From Orobanche coerulescens (lineage: Eukaryota; Streptophyta; Magnoliopsida; Lamiales; Orobanchaceae), in assembly GCA_033398695.1 (NCBI GenBank), contig CM065802.1:210075096-210139095 (forward strand): 64,000 nucleotides of DNA, in the 5' to 3' direction. The notes beneath the pieces were generated by a model. That model worked only from the letters and a program-made list of their open reading frames with translations, was not told the DNA's origin and searched no databases. Both the position numbers and the translations under genes were made by a program. Positions 1 to 9,141 of the stretch are shown one piece after another (within the stretch, counting starts at the first letter, position 1; each line of letters starts with the position of its first letter).

Positions 1-308
1 ACGATACTAATCATGAGTCGAGAGTTATTTTGATTTTTGTTGTGTTGTCAGAGTTGATTTCAGTCTTCCGCTGTATTGTATTTCAACCCCTGTGTGGGTA
101 ATGTTATTTAAGTCAGTTTTATCGATTGGGTTATGTGTCCTCATCGGTCTGTGTATTCACGTGTAAGTGACCACATCGGTCTGTATCATTTTATTGTTTG
201 ACCCTGGTCGGGCAAGCATTTGGTTGTTTACGGATGTTTAGCCTGGTAGATCCTTGTGGAAAAGGGTCTACGGCGTGTAATATTCCCATATGTTTTGGGG
301 ATGTTACA
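1..308 (+). mobile_element. 3' portion of the 5' LTR of element R1 (cut by window edge)
   Basis: This segment matches 5964-6271, the end of the 3' LTR of the same element, over the whole 308 bp; I saw no difference by eye. It ends in TGTTACA and is followed at once by a tRNA-Met-like primer site, so it is the end of a 5' LTR. The near-identity of the two LTR ends means R1 inserted recently. The rest of this LTR and the left target duplication lie outside the window. Confidence 0.9.
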
Positions 309-312
309 ATTA

Positions 313-324
313 TGGTATCAGAGC
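313..324 (+). other. Primer binding site of R1 (tRNA-iMet type)
   Basis: TGGTATCAGAGC lies 4 bases after the LTR end. This is the classic plant primer site complementary to the 3' end of initiator tRNA-Met. The same site is seen at 20819-20830; in the second unit of array T (about 26381-26391) it has lost one base. Confidence 0.92.
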
Positions 325-438
325 TTAGGTTGCGGAAACCTAGGCTGTCGGGTCGAGTCGAGTCGTGGTTTGTCGAGTAATGTGTTGTCTTGTCGTTCGA
401 GTCGTCAGGTGACAAGTTGAGTTGTGCGTAGTCACAAC

Positions 439-555
439 ATGTCGGATATGTTGTCGGATGAGATTAGTATCGTGGGCGACCGTCATCTCCGTGCGGCCTG
501 TGGACGTAAGTCTCCTCTTTTATGCGAAGTACCTGTGTATCATGATTGTATCTAA
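439..555 (+). CDS. Small leader ORF (38 codons) with an embedded splice-donor consensus
   Basis: The ORF starts at ATG 439, about 115 bases after the primer site, and encodes a 38-residue peptide beginning MSDMLSDEISIVGDR. A strong plant 5' splice-site consensus, GTAAGT, lies inside it at 506-511. The homologous stretch in array T keeps the reading frame and the GTAAGT, although the first ATG is changed. It could be a gag remnant, the first exon of a spliced transcript, or chance. No function is recognised. Confidence 0.25.
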   Translation: MSDMLSDEISIVGDRHLRAACGRKSPLLCEVPVYHDCI

Positions 556-3231
556 ATGAGTTAATTGCGGTGCATAATTTTATTTGCACGGTGTTGTGAA
601 TATAGTTGTATTTAATACGTGTGACATATAATACATGTATAAAACTGGGCCTATTGTTGTTTTACCTTTGAACCACTGTGAGGGGTGGTATAGTGTGAAA
701 ATTGAGAACCTTGTTGGGTTTCGAATAAGGTATCGACGATTGAGTTCGTGAGAAACTCCGAGGAACGGTTTTGTTATATGTTTAAACTAGATGTTGTGAG
801 ACGTATTCAATTGGATTGTGCATGTTGATCGTATTTTTTTCCGCTGCGTGAGTTCTTTCAAATGGCTTTCGGCCTTTTGCCAATTGAGTTTGATTTCGAA
901 AACCGATTCCTTTAACCGAGTTTTTGGCGTTATGGCCTTGAACGTTTTGGCAAAATTCTTGTGACGACACTTAGTATTTTGTAAATGGCTTTTGTGAGTT
1001 TTTGAAATATTACCGTCATCGGCCTTTTTAACGTTGTAAATGGTTTTTAGCCTGGTGAGTTCCGGCGCGGGACCCACGGCGCTATAATATTTTGCGTAAT
1101 TACCTAGAGTTTTTGGGCATTCTAGCCCATTGAATTATCTTTAAAAACCTTGAGTATCTTAGAAAATAAATTTCGAGACATACTTTTAAAATGAATTATT
1201 CTCTCGTGGTACATCCAAGGTGCCACAATATGTTTCAAAATTCTTCTACCTCGAGGACCCAAAATGTTTTGGGATATTTTCAATGTTTTATAAACACTTT
1301 TACTTAGACCCGAGGGTCGAATATTCTGAAAGTTTTTCACTAAGAGAAGGTGTCCTCATTTTTGTTCAAGCGCAAGATGATTTTCAAGGTCTCGAAAATG
1401 AGGTTTGTTCAACTTTTTGTAAAATGATACTCAAGATCAACTGGTGTTTCCAAACTATTTCCAAAAGGTGGTTTTCGTTTTTAAAACCTATCATTCCTGT
1501 TTGTAGTCCAGGAATGTGTGTATGATATTCACATTGTTGTTAGAATGTTAGCTCCCGAGTATGATGGAATTGGTGGTGTGAACGTTGAGTCGTTCGCCAC
1601 GCATCTGTTTTTGTTGTCCCTTTGTGGGAGGTGTGATGACGATCCTTAATGTTGTCATTTCGTGGTGACTTGCGTGTTATCGCACCTGTGTGAGCTGTTA
1701 AAGCTTGGGTTTGTACGTTTGTGTACATTTGTGATTGTTTCACGATGTTTGTAATTATGTGCTAGTTATTGTTCGGGCCGTTAAGGTTGCCGAACGATAC
1801 CGTCGTTGCTGTATTGTTTGTGTGTGTATTACTTTACGATGGAAATCGTTGTATATGATATGTGTTATGATTCTTTGTTGTGCTGAGTTGGCATCTCTGC
1901 TATGTTGTTTTGCAACGTTATGCCCCATTATATCTAGCATTTTGTATTTTCGGTATGCCGAGCCGAGACGTTTCAACCGTGATGCGCTGGGGCATGCACG
2001 TGTAAATTGTCCTTCTCGTCGGAACACATTTCAAGTGCGGACTCGAGGACACCGAATTTAGTTTTGCGAATTGGCTACCGAGACTTTCGGAGTTCGCGCT
2101 TCAAAGACAGCTTATCGGGATCGGCTCGAGAGGCCCAGTGAGATTTTTCGCCGGTTGCTTTTTGTGTGGTTAACTTGTTTCCGTTGTTGTGAGTCATGGG
2201 ACGACATTTCTTTTATAAGAGGTCGAATATAATACCCGTATTATTTTTGGCTTCTGCATTTTCTCTTTCTCAATTCTATCGGCTCGCTCGTGTTCGTTGA
2301 TACTTTCTGAACTTTAACTGTATTCCGGTTTCATCGTTCGAGCGAGCTGTGATCTTGTTGTGGGTCGATTTGGTTATCGATGTGACTTTTTCGAGTTCGG
2401 TTCGATTCTTGTGAACCTTGTTCGGAAGTGACATCATCTGGTTTTATTAGTTCTTTTATTCGAAGTGGATTGGATTTTGAACCTCTGTATTTTCGACTTT
2501 GTTGACTCGTTTATGTTCGTTGACATTTTCTGAGCTTGTCCTGCCCCTTGCTTTTGTTGATCGAACGAGTGTGGTATTGTTTCGGAATAACTCGTTTGTC
2601 GTTGTGATTTTTCAATTGCTATTCCCTTTCCTGTGGATCTTATGTGGGTGCACATCTTGTTGTTTTCACCGGATCATGTTTTGTCTCGAGTCGAGATGTG
2701 AACTTCGGAGTTTGTCGGTTGAACCTTATTGTTCTTCGTGATCCGAACATGATTATTCGATTTTTGTTGACTCGATCGTTATGGTTGATCATTGATTGTT
2801 CGTTTTTTTTGTTGATCTCGTTTCATGATTGTTGAACGTTCAGACTCCTTCGTAATTTCCTTAAGTTCGAGAAATTAGTCTCGCTTTCGATCTTCCAACC
2901 CTGGGCGGTGGAATTCGTATTTGTTCGGCGTTTGGCTCGCGTTTTGATTGATGAACCGTTGGGTTGGTCAATCGTATTGATTTTTGTTCGTTGTGTTTTA
3001 TGATTGTTCGGATAATCGACTCGATTGTATTATCTGCTTTGATGACGCTTGTCACTTGTTGATTTTATTATGTCTATACCGTGGCGTCGTGTTGGTCGTC
3101 GTGGAGCGTGTTTTCACGCCGTATATTCCGTTGCGTTGCTTGTAACGTTTCGCCGTTGGGCATGAGTTACGCACTTCTTGTGTATCTCGTTGAGTTTTCT
3201 GGCGGGATATTTCTTCTCCTACTTGTTTTAA

Positions 3232-3265
3232 GTTTCGGACGAAACTTCTTTTAAGGAGGGTAGAA
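3232..3265 (+). other. Palindrome plus polypurine tract before the R1 3' LTR
   Basis: GTTTCG-GA-CGAAAC (3232-3245) is followed by a purine-rich run containing AAGGAGGGTAGAA that ends at the LTR boundary. The polypurine tract primes plus-strand synthesis in LTR retrotransposons. The same palindrome-plus-tract arrangement precedes the LTRs at 23626 and 29177 and, on the minus strand, the 3' LTR of element C. Confidence 0.85.
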
Positions 3266-4059
3266 TGTAATATCCGCAATTTTCGATTTTGGTAAATTTC
3301 TTTTCGGCCGAAGTCCGTTTTGACGACTCGCTCATGACCGCTTCGTCATTTCGAGAATGATTAATTCTGCACTTTTTGTCATCCGAGCTCGTTTCGTGTC
3401 GCTTTTGTTGAGTTCCGTGCTTTTAGACGCTTTTCCGCACTTGAGTTCGATTCTTGCGAATCTCGTCCGAAACTGTTGTTTCTAGTTTCTCGTAAGTTCA
3501 TTTAATGTTATTATTCTTGTTGCAAGCTTTGGTTTGGTGTTTCGATCGCGTATCGTAATTTTCGGACGTTTGGGCCATTTTCGTAATTTCCCAAAGTTTT
3601 GGGTAATTACTTAGTTGTCGAATTCCGAGCCTTCGTGGTCGGAATTGTGTGTTCTCTTAGCTCTTAGATTCGTCTTTGCGAGTACGTCGTAACCGTATCA
3701 TCGATTCGTATTCGTGTTCGGGTTTCGGTCGTTCGGCCGTCGGAGTTGGCCCGCCGACATGGCCGGGCAATCCGGGGCCTGTGCCAGATCTTGGATGAGT
3801 CACGGCCGGCGGTGATCGGCACCTTCCGGCCGAGTCACGGCCGGTAGTGATCGGCAGCCTTCCGGCCGAAAGGTGCCGTGCCATAGGGCCGCGGCACATG
3901 CGGCAGGCCGCGGCACACTCTGTAGCATTTTTCGCCAAACCGATCAGACGGGTGCCGCGGCACACGCCGGCTGCGCCGCGGCACACTGCCGACCACTGGG
4001 AGCCATTTTGGGCCTGTGCCGCGGCACACTCCCGCTGGGCCGCGGCACAATGTGCAGCC

Positions 4060-4066
4060 TATTTAA
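4060..4066 (+). promoter_or_regulatory. TATA box of the R1 3' LTR
   Basis: TATTTAA sits inside GGCCT/CAGCCT...AAGGCC, directly after the GC-rich motif array. The element is at the same relative place in every related LTR here: 14944 (A left), 18760, 24329, 29878 (array T), 45279 (A right), and reversed in E at 7578. Conserved position and context support a real LTR promoter. Confidence 0.7.
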
Positions 4067-5067
4067 GGCCCAGCAGACGTTTTTCTCGCCATTTTTCTCC
4101 TTCTTCCACTTCTCTTCCGCGGCTGGAGTTGTGCCTATCATGGAGAGATGTTGTTGGTCGACAAATCCATGAAGTTTTGGAGTTCATATCATCAATCATC
4201 CATCCTATAACATCCCTTGATCGAGCGAATCAGGTCAGATTTTCTAGAAATCTAATTTTGGGGATTTTGGGTATTTTGTTCGATTTCGCCCGTTTAATCC
4301 GATTTAACTTAAGATTGTGATGGATTGATGATTATTTGGATGTATTGTATCATTTCCCTTGTTAACCCATGGTCGTATCGTATCGATTCGTTATTTTGGT
4401 CGAGTTCTTGACCGACGCCTTGAAGGTGTCCGGTATAATGTCATAGAGGGGTTTTTGGGCGTTCTACGATTATTCTTCCTCGTATGATCGATGATTTATT
4501 GAATTTATGTTGTTAGGGTCGAATTCTTGTGAAGAACTCGAGTCGGAACCCTTCCGTTCATTGTCTTCTTCGGGGTTCGAGCTTCCCGGTCAAACCGTGT
4601 TCTTTGGAGCGTTTGGTAGCGGTTATTAAGGCAAGTATCTTACTATACGACTTGTATCTTGCGACTAGTAATTACGTATGAGATGTATGATGACTTTGCT
4701 TGCCTTCGTAAATATGTTCCGTTTGAGTTGGTTGTGTTTTCCGCAATTTGAAGGCTTTGTGATAATAGTGTTATATCAGTATACGTGTTAGGCGTTGTGC
4801 CATTTGTGCAGGAATGCGACGTACATATGGGATGGTTGTACACTTGGTTGTGCAATGTATTGTGTACCGAATGTGTGTTATGTTGGTTAAATGTCGTTGA
4901 TTGATGATAGTTGTTGCGAGTGTCGAGGTTGTGTTATGTGCGTGCAATGTACGATTTTGTGGTGATCAAGGTGATTGATTAATTGCGCTCATTGTTGTAT
5001 GTAATGTGAATGTGAATATGTGTGTGACCGCTAAGTTCACTCGTGTTGGTTCGACGGGACCTACGAG

Positions 5068-5492
5068 GATTCGTGGCAGTGGACTACGGGATCGAACTTA
5101 GTGAGGTGCGAGGTCCAATCGTCTGGTCCGACGAGGCCTACGATAACGCATGGCAGTGGACCATGAGTTTCGGACACAGTGCGTCCAACCGGGTGAGCTC
5201 GACGGGGCTTACGGTGACACGTGGCAGTGGACTACGGTGTCAGGATGTGCGTGTGATTGTTGTGATTGATATAGTCCGTGCGGGTTGTTATGCCTACGGA
5301 GACACGTGACAGTGGATCACGGTGTCGGAATTGGTTATGTTTGGTTAATAGTCCGTGCGGGTTGTTGAACCTACGGAGACACGTGACAGTGGATCACGGT
5401 GTCGGAGTTGATTATGTTTGTTTAATTGTGCGTGATGTAGTCCGTGCGGGTTGTTGAACCTACGGAGACACGTGACAGTGGATCACGGTGTC
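5068..5492 (+). repeat. Six tandem bulged-hairpin units in the R1 LTR
   Basis: Units fold at 5068-5093, 5145-5169, 5215-5242, 5301-5326, 5378-5403 and 5467-5492. All share a loop containing CAGTGG. Stems differ: GATTCGT/ACGGGATC, AACGCATGG/CCATGAGTT, TGACACGT/ACGGTGTCA, GACACGTGA/TCACGGTGTC (last three units). Most keep one unpaired G three to five pairs from the loop on the 3' side. The array lies about 1 kb downstream of the TATA box and would be in RNA made from this LTR. Confidence 0.75.
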
Positions 5493-7577
5493 ATGAGCAT
5501 GATACTTTTCAAATCAAAGTTTTTAAAGGAAAAGTTTTAAGAAATAATGTTGGGCCGAGCCCCACGAGATTTATGGAAATGTTTCCGGTATTGTAAACTG
5601 TTGGATTATGAAACGAGTTTTGGGTTAAGGCCCTTAAGTTTTTCGAAAGGTTTTGTGAATCAGGACTTGAGGTCTTAAGGTTTTGAAATTCTAAAAATTA
5701 CCGAGATGATAATCTTATTTTCGAATGCTTCATAGCTTATCTTCCCTTGTGAAAACCTCCCGGGAATATTTGTTACTTGATTATTATATTTGATCACGAT
5801 TATTAATTGCTTGTTACATTTCGTATGATTTGATACTTGCACTAGTAAAACAGTGGAGTTTTACTAACCCCCGAGTAATCGGGGGGTGGATGTCTGTTTT
5901 GCGTCCAGGTACATGCAGATTCAGGGGAGCAGTCACAGGATTGGCACAAGAGGATGACGAGCTACGATACTAATCATGAGTCGAGAGTTATTTTGATTTT
6001 TGTTGTGTTGTCAGAGTTGATTTCAGTCTTCCGCTGTATTGTATTTCAACCCCTGTGTGGGTAATGTTATTTAAGTCAGTTTTATCGATTGGGTTATGTG
6101 TCCTCATCGGTCTGTGTATTCACGTGTAAGTGACCACATCGGTCTGTATCATTTTATTGTTTGACCCTGGTCGGGCAAGCATTTGGTTGTTTACGGATGT
6201 TTAGCCTGGTAGATCCTTGTGGAAAAGGGTCTACGGCGTGTAATATTCCCATATGTTTTGGGGATGTTACACTTAGCCCCGACCAAAAGCAATCTACGAA
6301 CTCTTCGACTTCAACCGCAACACAACGGTCATAATCCACGATCAAAACATCACAACCTATTGAAGTAATCAATCAACAACAATCCGATAACAATCAATAA
6401 CCGACATAGCCAACCAACAAACTCAACAGTTCAACGAAACCTCGATCATAAACAAAACCGAACAATACAACTCAAACAAATACGAACCCATATCGACGAT
6501 ACAAGTCGCAACTCAATAATCAATATAACCGATCAATAAACCCAACGGTTCCACCATATCCCGATTAGACACAAATCCGAACAACCAAATCAATCGATCA
6601 CGAATTCTAAACCAAAATACGATTCCACAATCCGAAGATCATATCAATTATCAATTTAAACCAACAAGGGTCTAACATTACCGATTCCAAACTCAATCTT
6701 AAATACGGATACAAGTTTCCTCCTTGTAAATTCATAATATAAACCAATTACCGGTTATCATTATCAATCCGGACGATCCGATTAATTCAACATCATAAAT
6801 AACCATATTCCAAAGGTTTCAAATATTTCCATTCTCCGAAATCTTCCCAATAATCATGTATAACTCACGAGTTCTTCAAGAACACGAATCATCCGAATTC
6901 GCGTTCATAATCCATAAAACAACATAATCCGATGTTTTCTAACATCTAACCAATCTTTAATCATAGTTCAAGGTATATATCATCATGTTCTTCAACATAT
7001 GATTTTCCTAACATCAAAAATCGCAACAATACTACCAAGGACATCAAGAACTCTAGGATTCCATAATCATAACAAAATAATCGAATCATTTGACCACCAA
7101 TTCATTATCTTCCTTTAACAAAATTCCCATAATTACCAAGAATCATTACAACAATATCATTTCCATCACCATTCATACGAAAACGTGTAGAATTTTCCAA
7201 GTTCTACTCATTGAGACATTTCATCGAACACTTTGAAGGCATAGTCCAATTCAATCGATTATTCAAAGGAATACTCGAATTCTTTCCACAAAACTTCAAG
7301 AACAACGAATAATCTCAAGAATACAACAAGATTCCATCAATAATCTGAGTTAAAACGAATCAAATCGCCAAGACATCAAGAAACTTCAAAAATATCCAAA
7401 ACCAAGTGTTTAGGTGTTCTTACCTTCGATCCGGGTGGAAGATGATGTTAATCCATGATTCCAACTTCCAAAACATGTTGCTAGATGATGATATTACTCA
7501 AATCCATCCACTTTGATGAAGAAATCGCCAAAAACGAAGAGAAAACATGAAAATGGCGGATGACTCGGTCCAGGCCT

Positions 7578-7584
7578 TTAAATA
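7578..7584 (-). promoter_or_regulatory. TATA box of LTR E
   Basis: On the minus strand this reads TATTTAA inside CGCCTATTTAAAGGCC, matching the TATA context of the other LTRs of this superfamily. Confidence 0.55.
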
Positions 7585-8068
7585 GGCGGAACTGCCGGCA
7601 CGACGTTACGACGTAATCGCCACCGCCTTACGTACGAATCGCCATGGCTCGCCATCGCTGCCGCCAGGAACCCTTACGACGTAATCGGCACCGGCTTACG
7701 ACGTAATCGCCCTACGGCCAGAATCGCCACCGCTTACGACGTAATCGGCGATCCTAGCCCCGGCCGAGTCACCGCCGACCGTGATCGGCCACCCCCACGA
7801 ATCACCGCCGACCATGCTCGGCCATTCCAACGAGTCACGACCGCCATGCTCGGCCATCCAGTCATCTCGGCCACGACTCGACCGGCTACTCCGTAACGCA
7901 CGTAACATTTAATCCGCTGCGCACGTAATACGTGACGTTGACTTGCTACGATATAATACTCATTACATACGTAATACACCCGTATAACGACGTAACTCCG
8001 TCCGTTGACTCACTGTCCCACATCCGTGCAAAGCCGCCACCACGGGCCCCACTGTCCGATTCCTCTTG

Positions 8069-8103
8069 TTACGTACGTTATGTACACTATATAACGTACG
8101 TAA
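8069..8103. repeat. Perfect 13-bp inverted repeat, 9-bp spacer, in the upstream part of E
   Basis: The arms are TTACGTACGTTAT (8069-8081) and ATAACGTACGTAA (8091-8103), separated by GTACACTAT. It lies in the motif-rich upstream half of the LTR among many ACGTAA repeats. It could be a cruciform or a paired transcription-factor site. Confidence 0.7.
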
Positions 8104-8451
8104 GCTAACACATTTTACGTACGTAAGCTCCAAGGCTTAACGTACGTAATGGCTTTTATACTTAGCCAAAAATCCAACTGTTCCTGTCCGACGTCTCAAC
8201 GTACAAAATACAAACATACGGCATACTGAATACACATACTGAATCCAAAAATATTCTCATACGGTATACCTGATATCCAAATCTGTTTAACCTGATATAA
8301 CATATCCTGAATATATCTGTCAGTCAAAAACGATAATCACACCAGTATAACTGTCTCGGTTCTCAATTTATTTTATCCATACTGTATAGATACCAAACTA
8401 TACAGTATATCTCACGCGAAAAATTTATACTGAAAATTCGGGTATTATAGT

Positions 8452-8996
8452 AAGCTTGGAGCCCTATTATTATTATCTCCAGCCTGACCAGTCCATAGAA
8501 ACTTCCTGCATAAACCCTCAATAGCAGCGAACACCTTTTTTGGAAAAAGAAAAACCTGGCACCAATAATGCTGGATGGAGTAGAGAACACTATGAATGAG
8601 TTGGAGTCTCCCCATATAACTAAGCATCTTAGAAGTCCAGTGGTTAATCCTAGCCAACATCTTCTCCAATAAGGGTTGATATTGGACAATAGAGAGCCTT
8701 TTTGAATTAAGAGGAACTCCTAAATATTTAAAGGGAAGGTTCCCTTCTTTTAGTTGAGAATAATGCAGAATCAAAGTCTTAATATCTTTATTGACTCACA
8801 GTTAGGATGATATTGAAAGAAGAAATTGTGAGCACCTTCAGCCATATATATTTCACTCTTCATTTTGTTATCCCTCTCTAATACCCTTCCCACCAGGAAA
8901 AGGCACAGTAAGTTTGCCATTGATATTCACTTGATAGGAAACAGTAGTGAGATAGGTTATAATCCACTTGAAAGAAAGCGATGGGAAGCTAAGAGC
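8452..8996 (-). pseudogene. LINE (L1-type) reverse-transcriptase fragment
   Basis: On the minus strand the upstream end encodes a stretch resembling the plant L1 RT segment FKWIITYLTTVSYQVNINGK, ending in a degenerate GKGIR motif (RQGDPLSP missing). After a deletion, 8774-8460 encodes the conserved thumb motif LPFKYLGVPLNSKRL followed by INHWTSKMLSYMGRLQLI. Both parts are typical of plant non-LTR retrotransposon RT. The catalytic FADD box is absent, the frame is interrupted, and neither a 3' tail nor an endonuclease is present. This is a dead fragment between LTR E and the CACTA element. Confidence 0.85.
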
Positions 8997-9053
8997 CTTT
9001 AATAAATCTTCGCTTCGCGTCGCTGTTTGCTATAGCGAGCGCTATGTGCGCTA

Positions 9054-9104
9054 TTCTACTTAGCACACTTATCAAGCATTTCTACTTAGCACACTTATCA
9101 AGCA
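9054..9104. repeat. Two-copy 26-bp direct repeat
   Basis: TTCTACTTAGCACACTTATC... occurs twice with a 26-bp period, just upstream of the CACTA reading frame. It is preceded by a run of short GCG-rich near-palindromes (9011-9050). Confidence 0.6.
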
Positions 9105-9141
9105 GTTCTTGGTGATTAAATTTATTTATTAATGCAGGCAC

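Larger units (their letters stand above)
309..3265 (+). mobile_element. Internal region of coding-less (LARD-like) LTR element R1
   Basis: About 2.96 kb lie between the primer site and the 3' LTR. No frame carries recognisable gag, protease, reverse transcriptase, RNase H or integrase; the longest reading frames are about 110 codons and resemble nothing I know. The two internal regions of array T (20815-23625 and 26378-29176) are clearly homologous over their whole length, so this is a defined family and not random decay. With its long LTRs, primer site and polypurine tract it fits a large retrotransposon derivative that depends on proteins supplied in trans. Confidence 0.85.
3266..6271 (+). 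mobile_element. 3' LTR of R1 (3.0 kb)
   Basis: This LTR begins TGTAATATCCGC and ends GGGATGTTACA, with standard TG...CA ends. It has a GC-rich upstream part (about 3730-4055) with repeated GCCGCGGCACA and GAGTCACGGCCGG motifs, a TATA box at 4060, and then a long, T-rich, presumably transcribed region holding six tandem hairpins (5068-5492). At 3.0 kb it is as long as the internal region. The right target duplication should be CTTAG (6272-6276), but its left partner is outside the window. Confidence 0.9.
6272..8450 (-). mobile_element. Inverted, 3'-truncated LTR of a related family (E)
   Basis: Read on the minus strand it starts near 8450 with TATAATACCCGAATTT, close to the TGTAATACCCG start of its relatives. 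An upstream region rich in TTACGACGTAA and ACGTACGTAA motifs follows (about 7590-8170), then a TATA box in the same GGCCT context (7578-7584), then a leader with the splice-donor-like GAAGGTAAGA (about 7420). It butts directly against the end of R1 and probably lost its 3' end there. Divergence is high, so assignment rests on layout and short matches. Confidence 0.6.
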
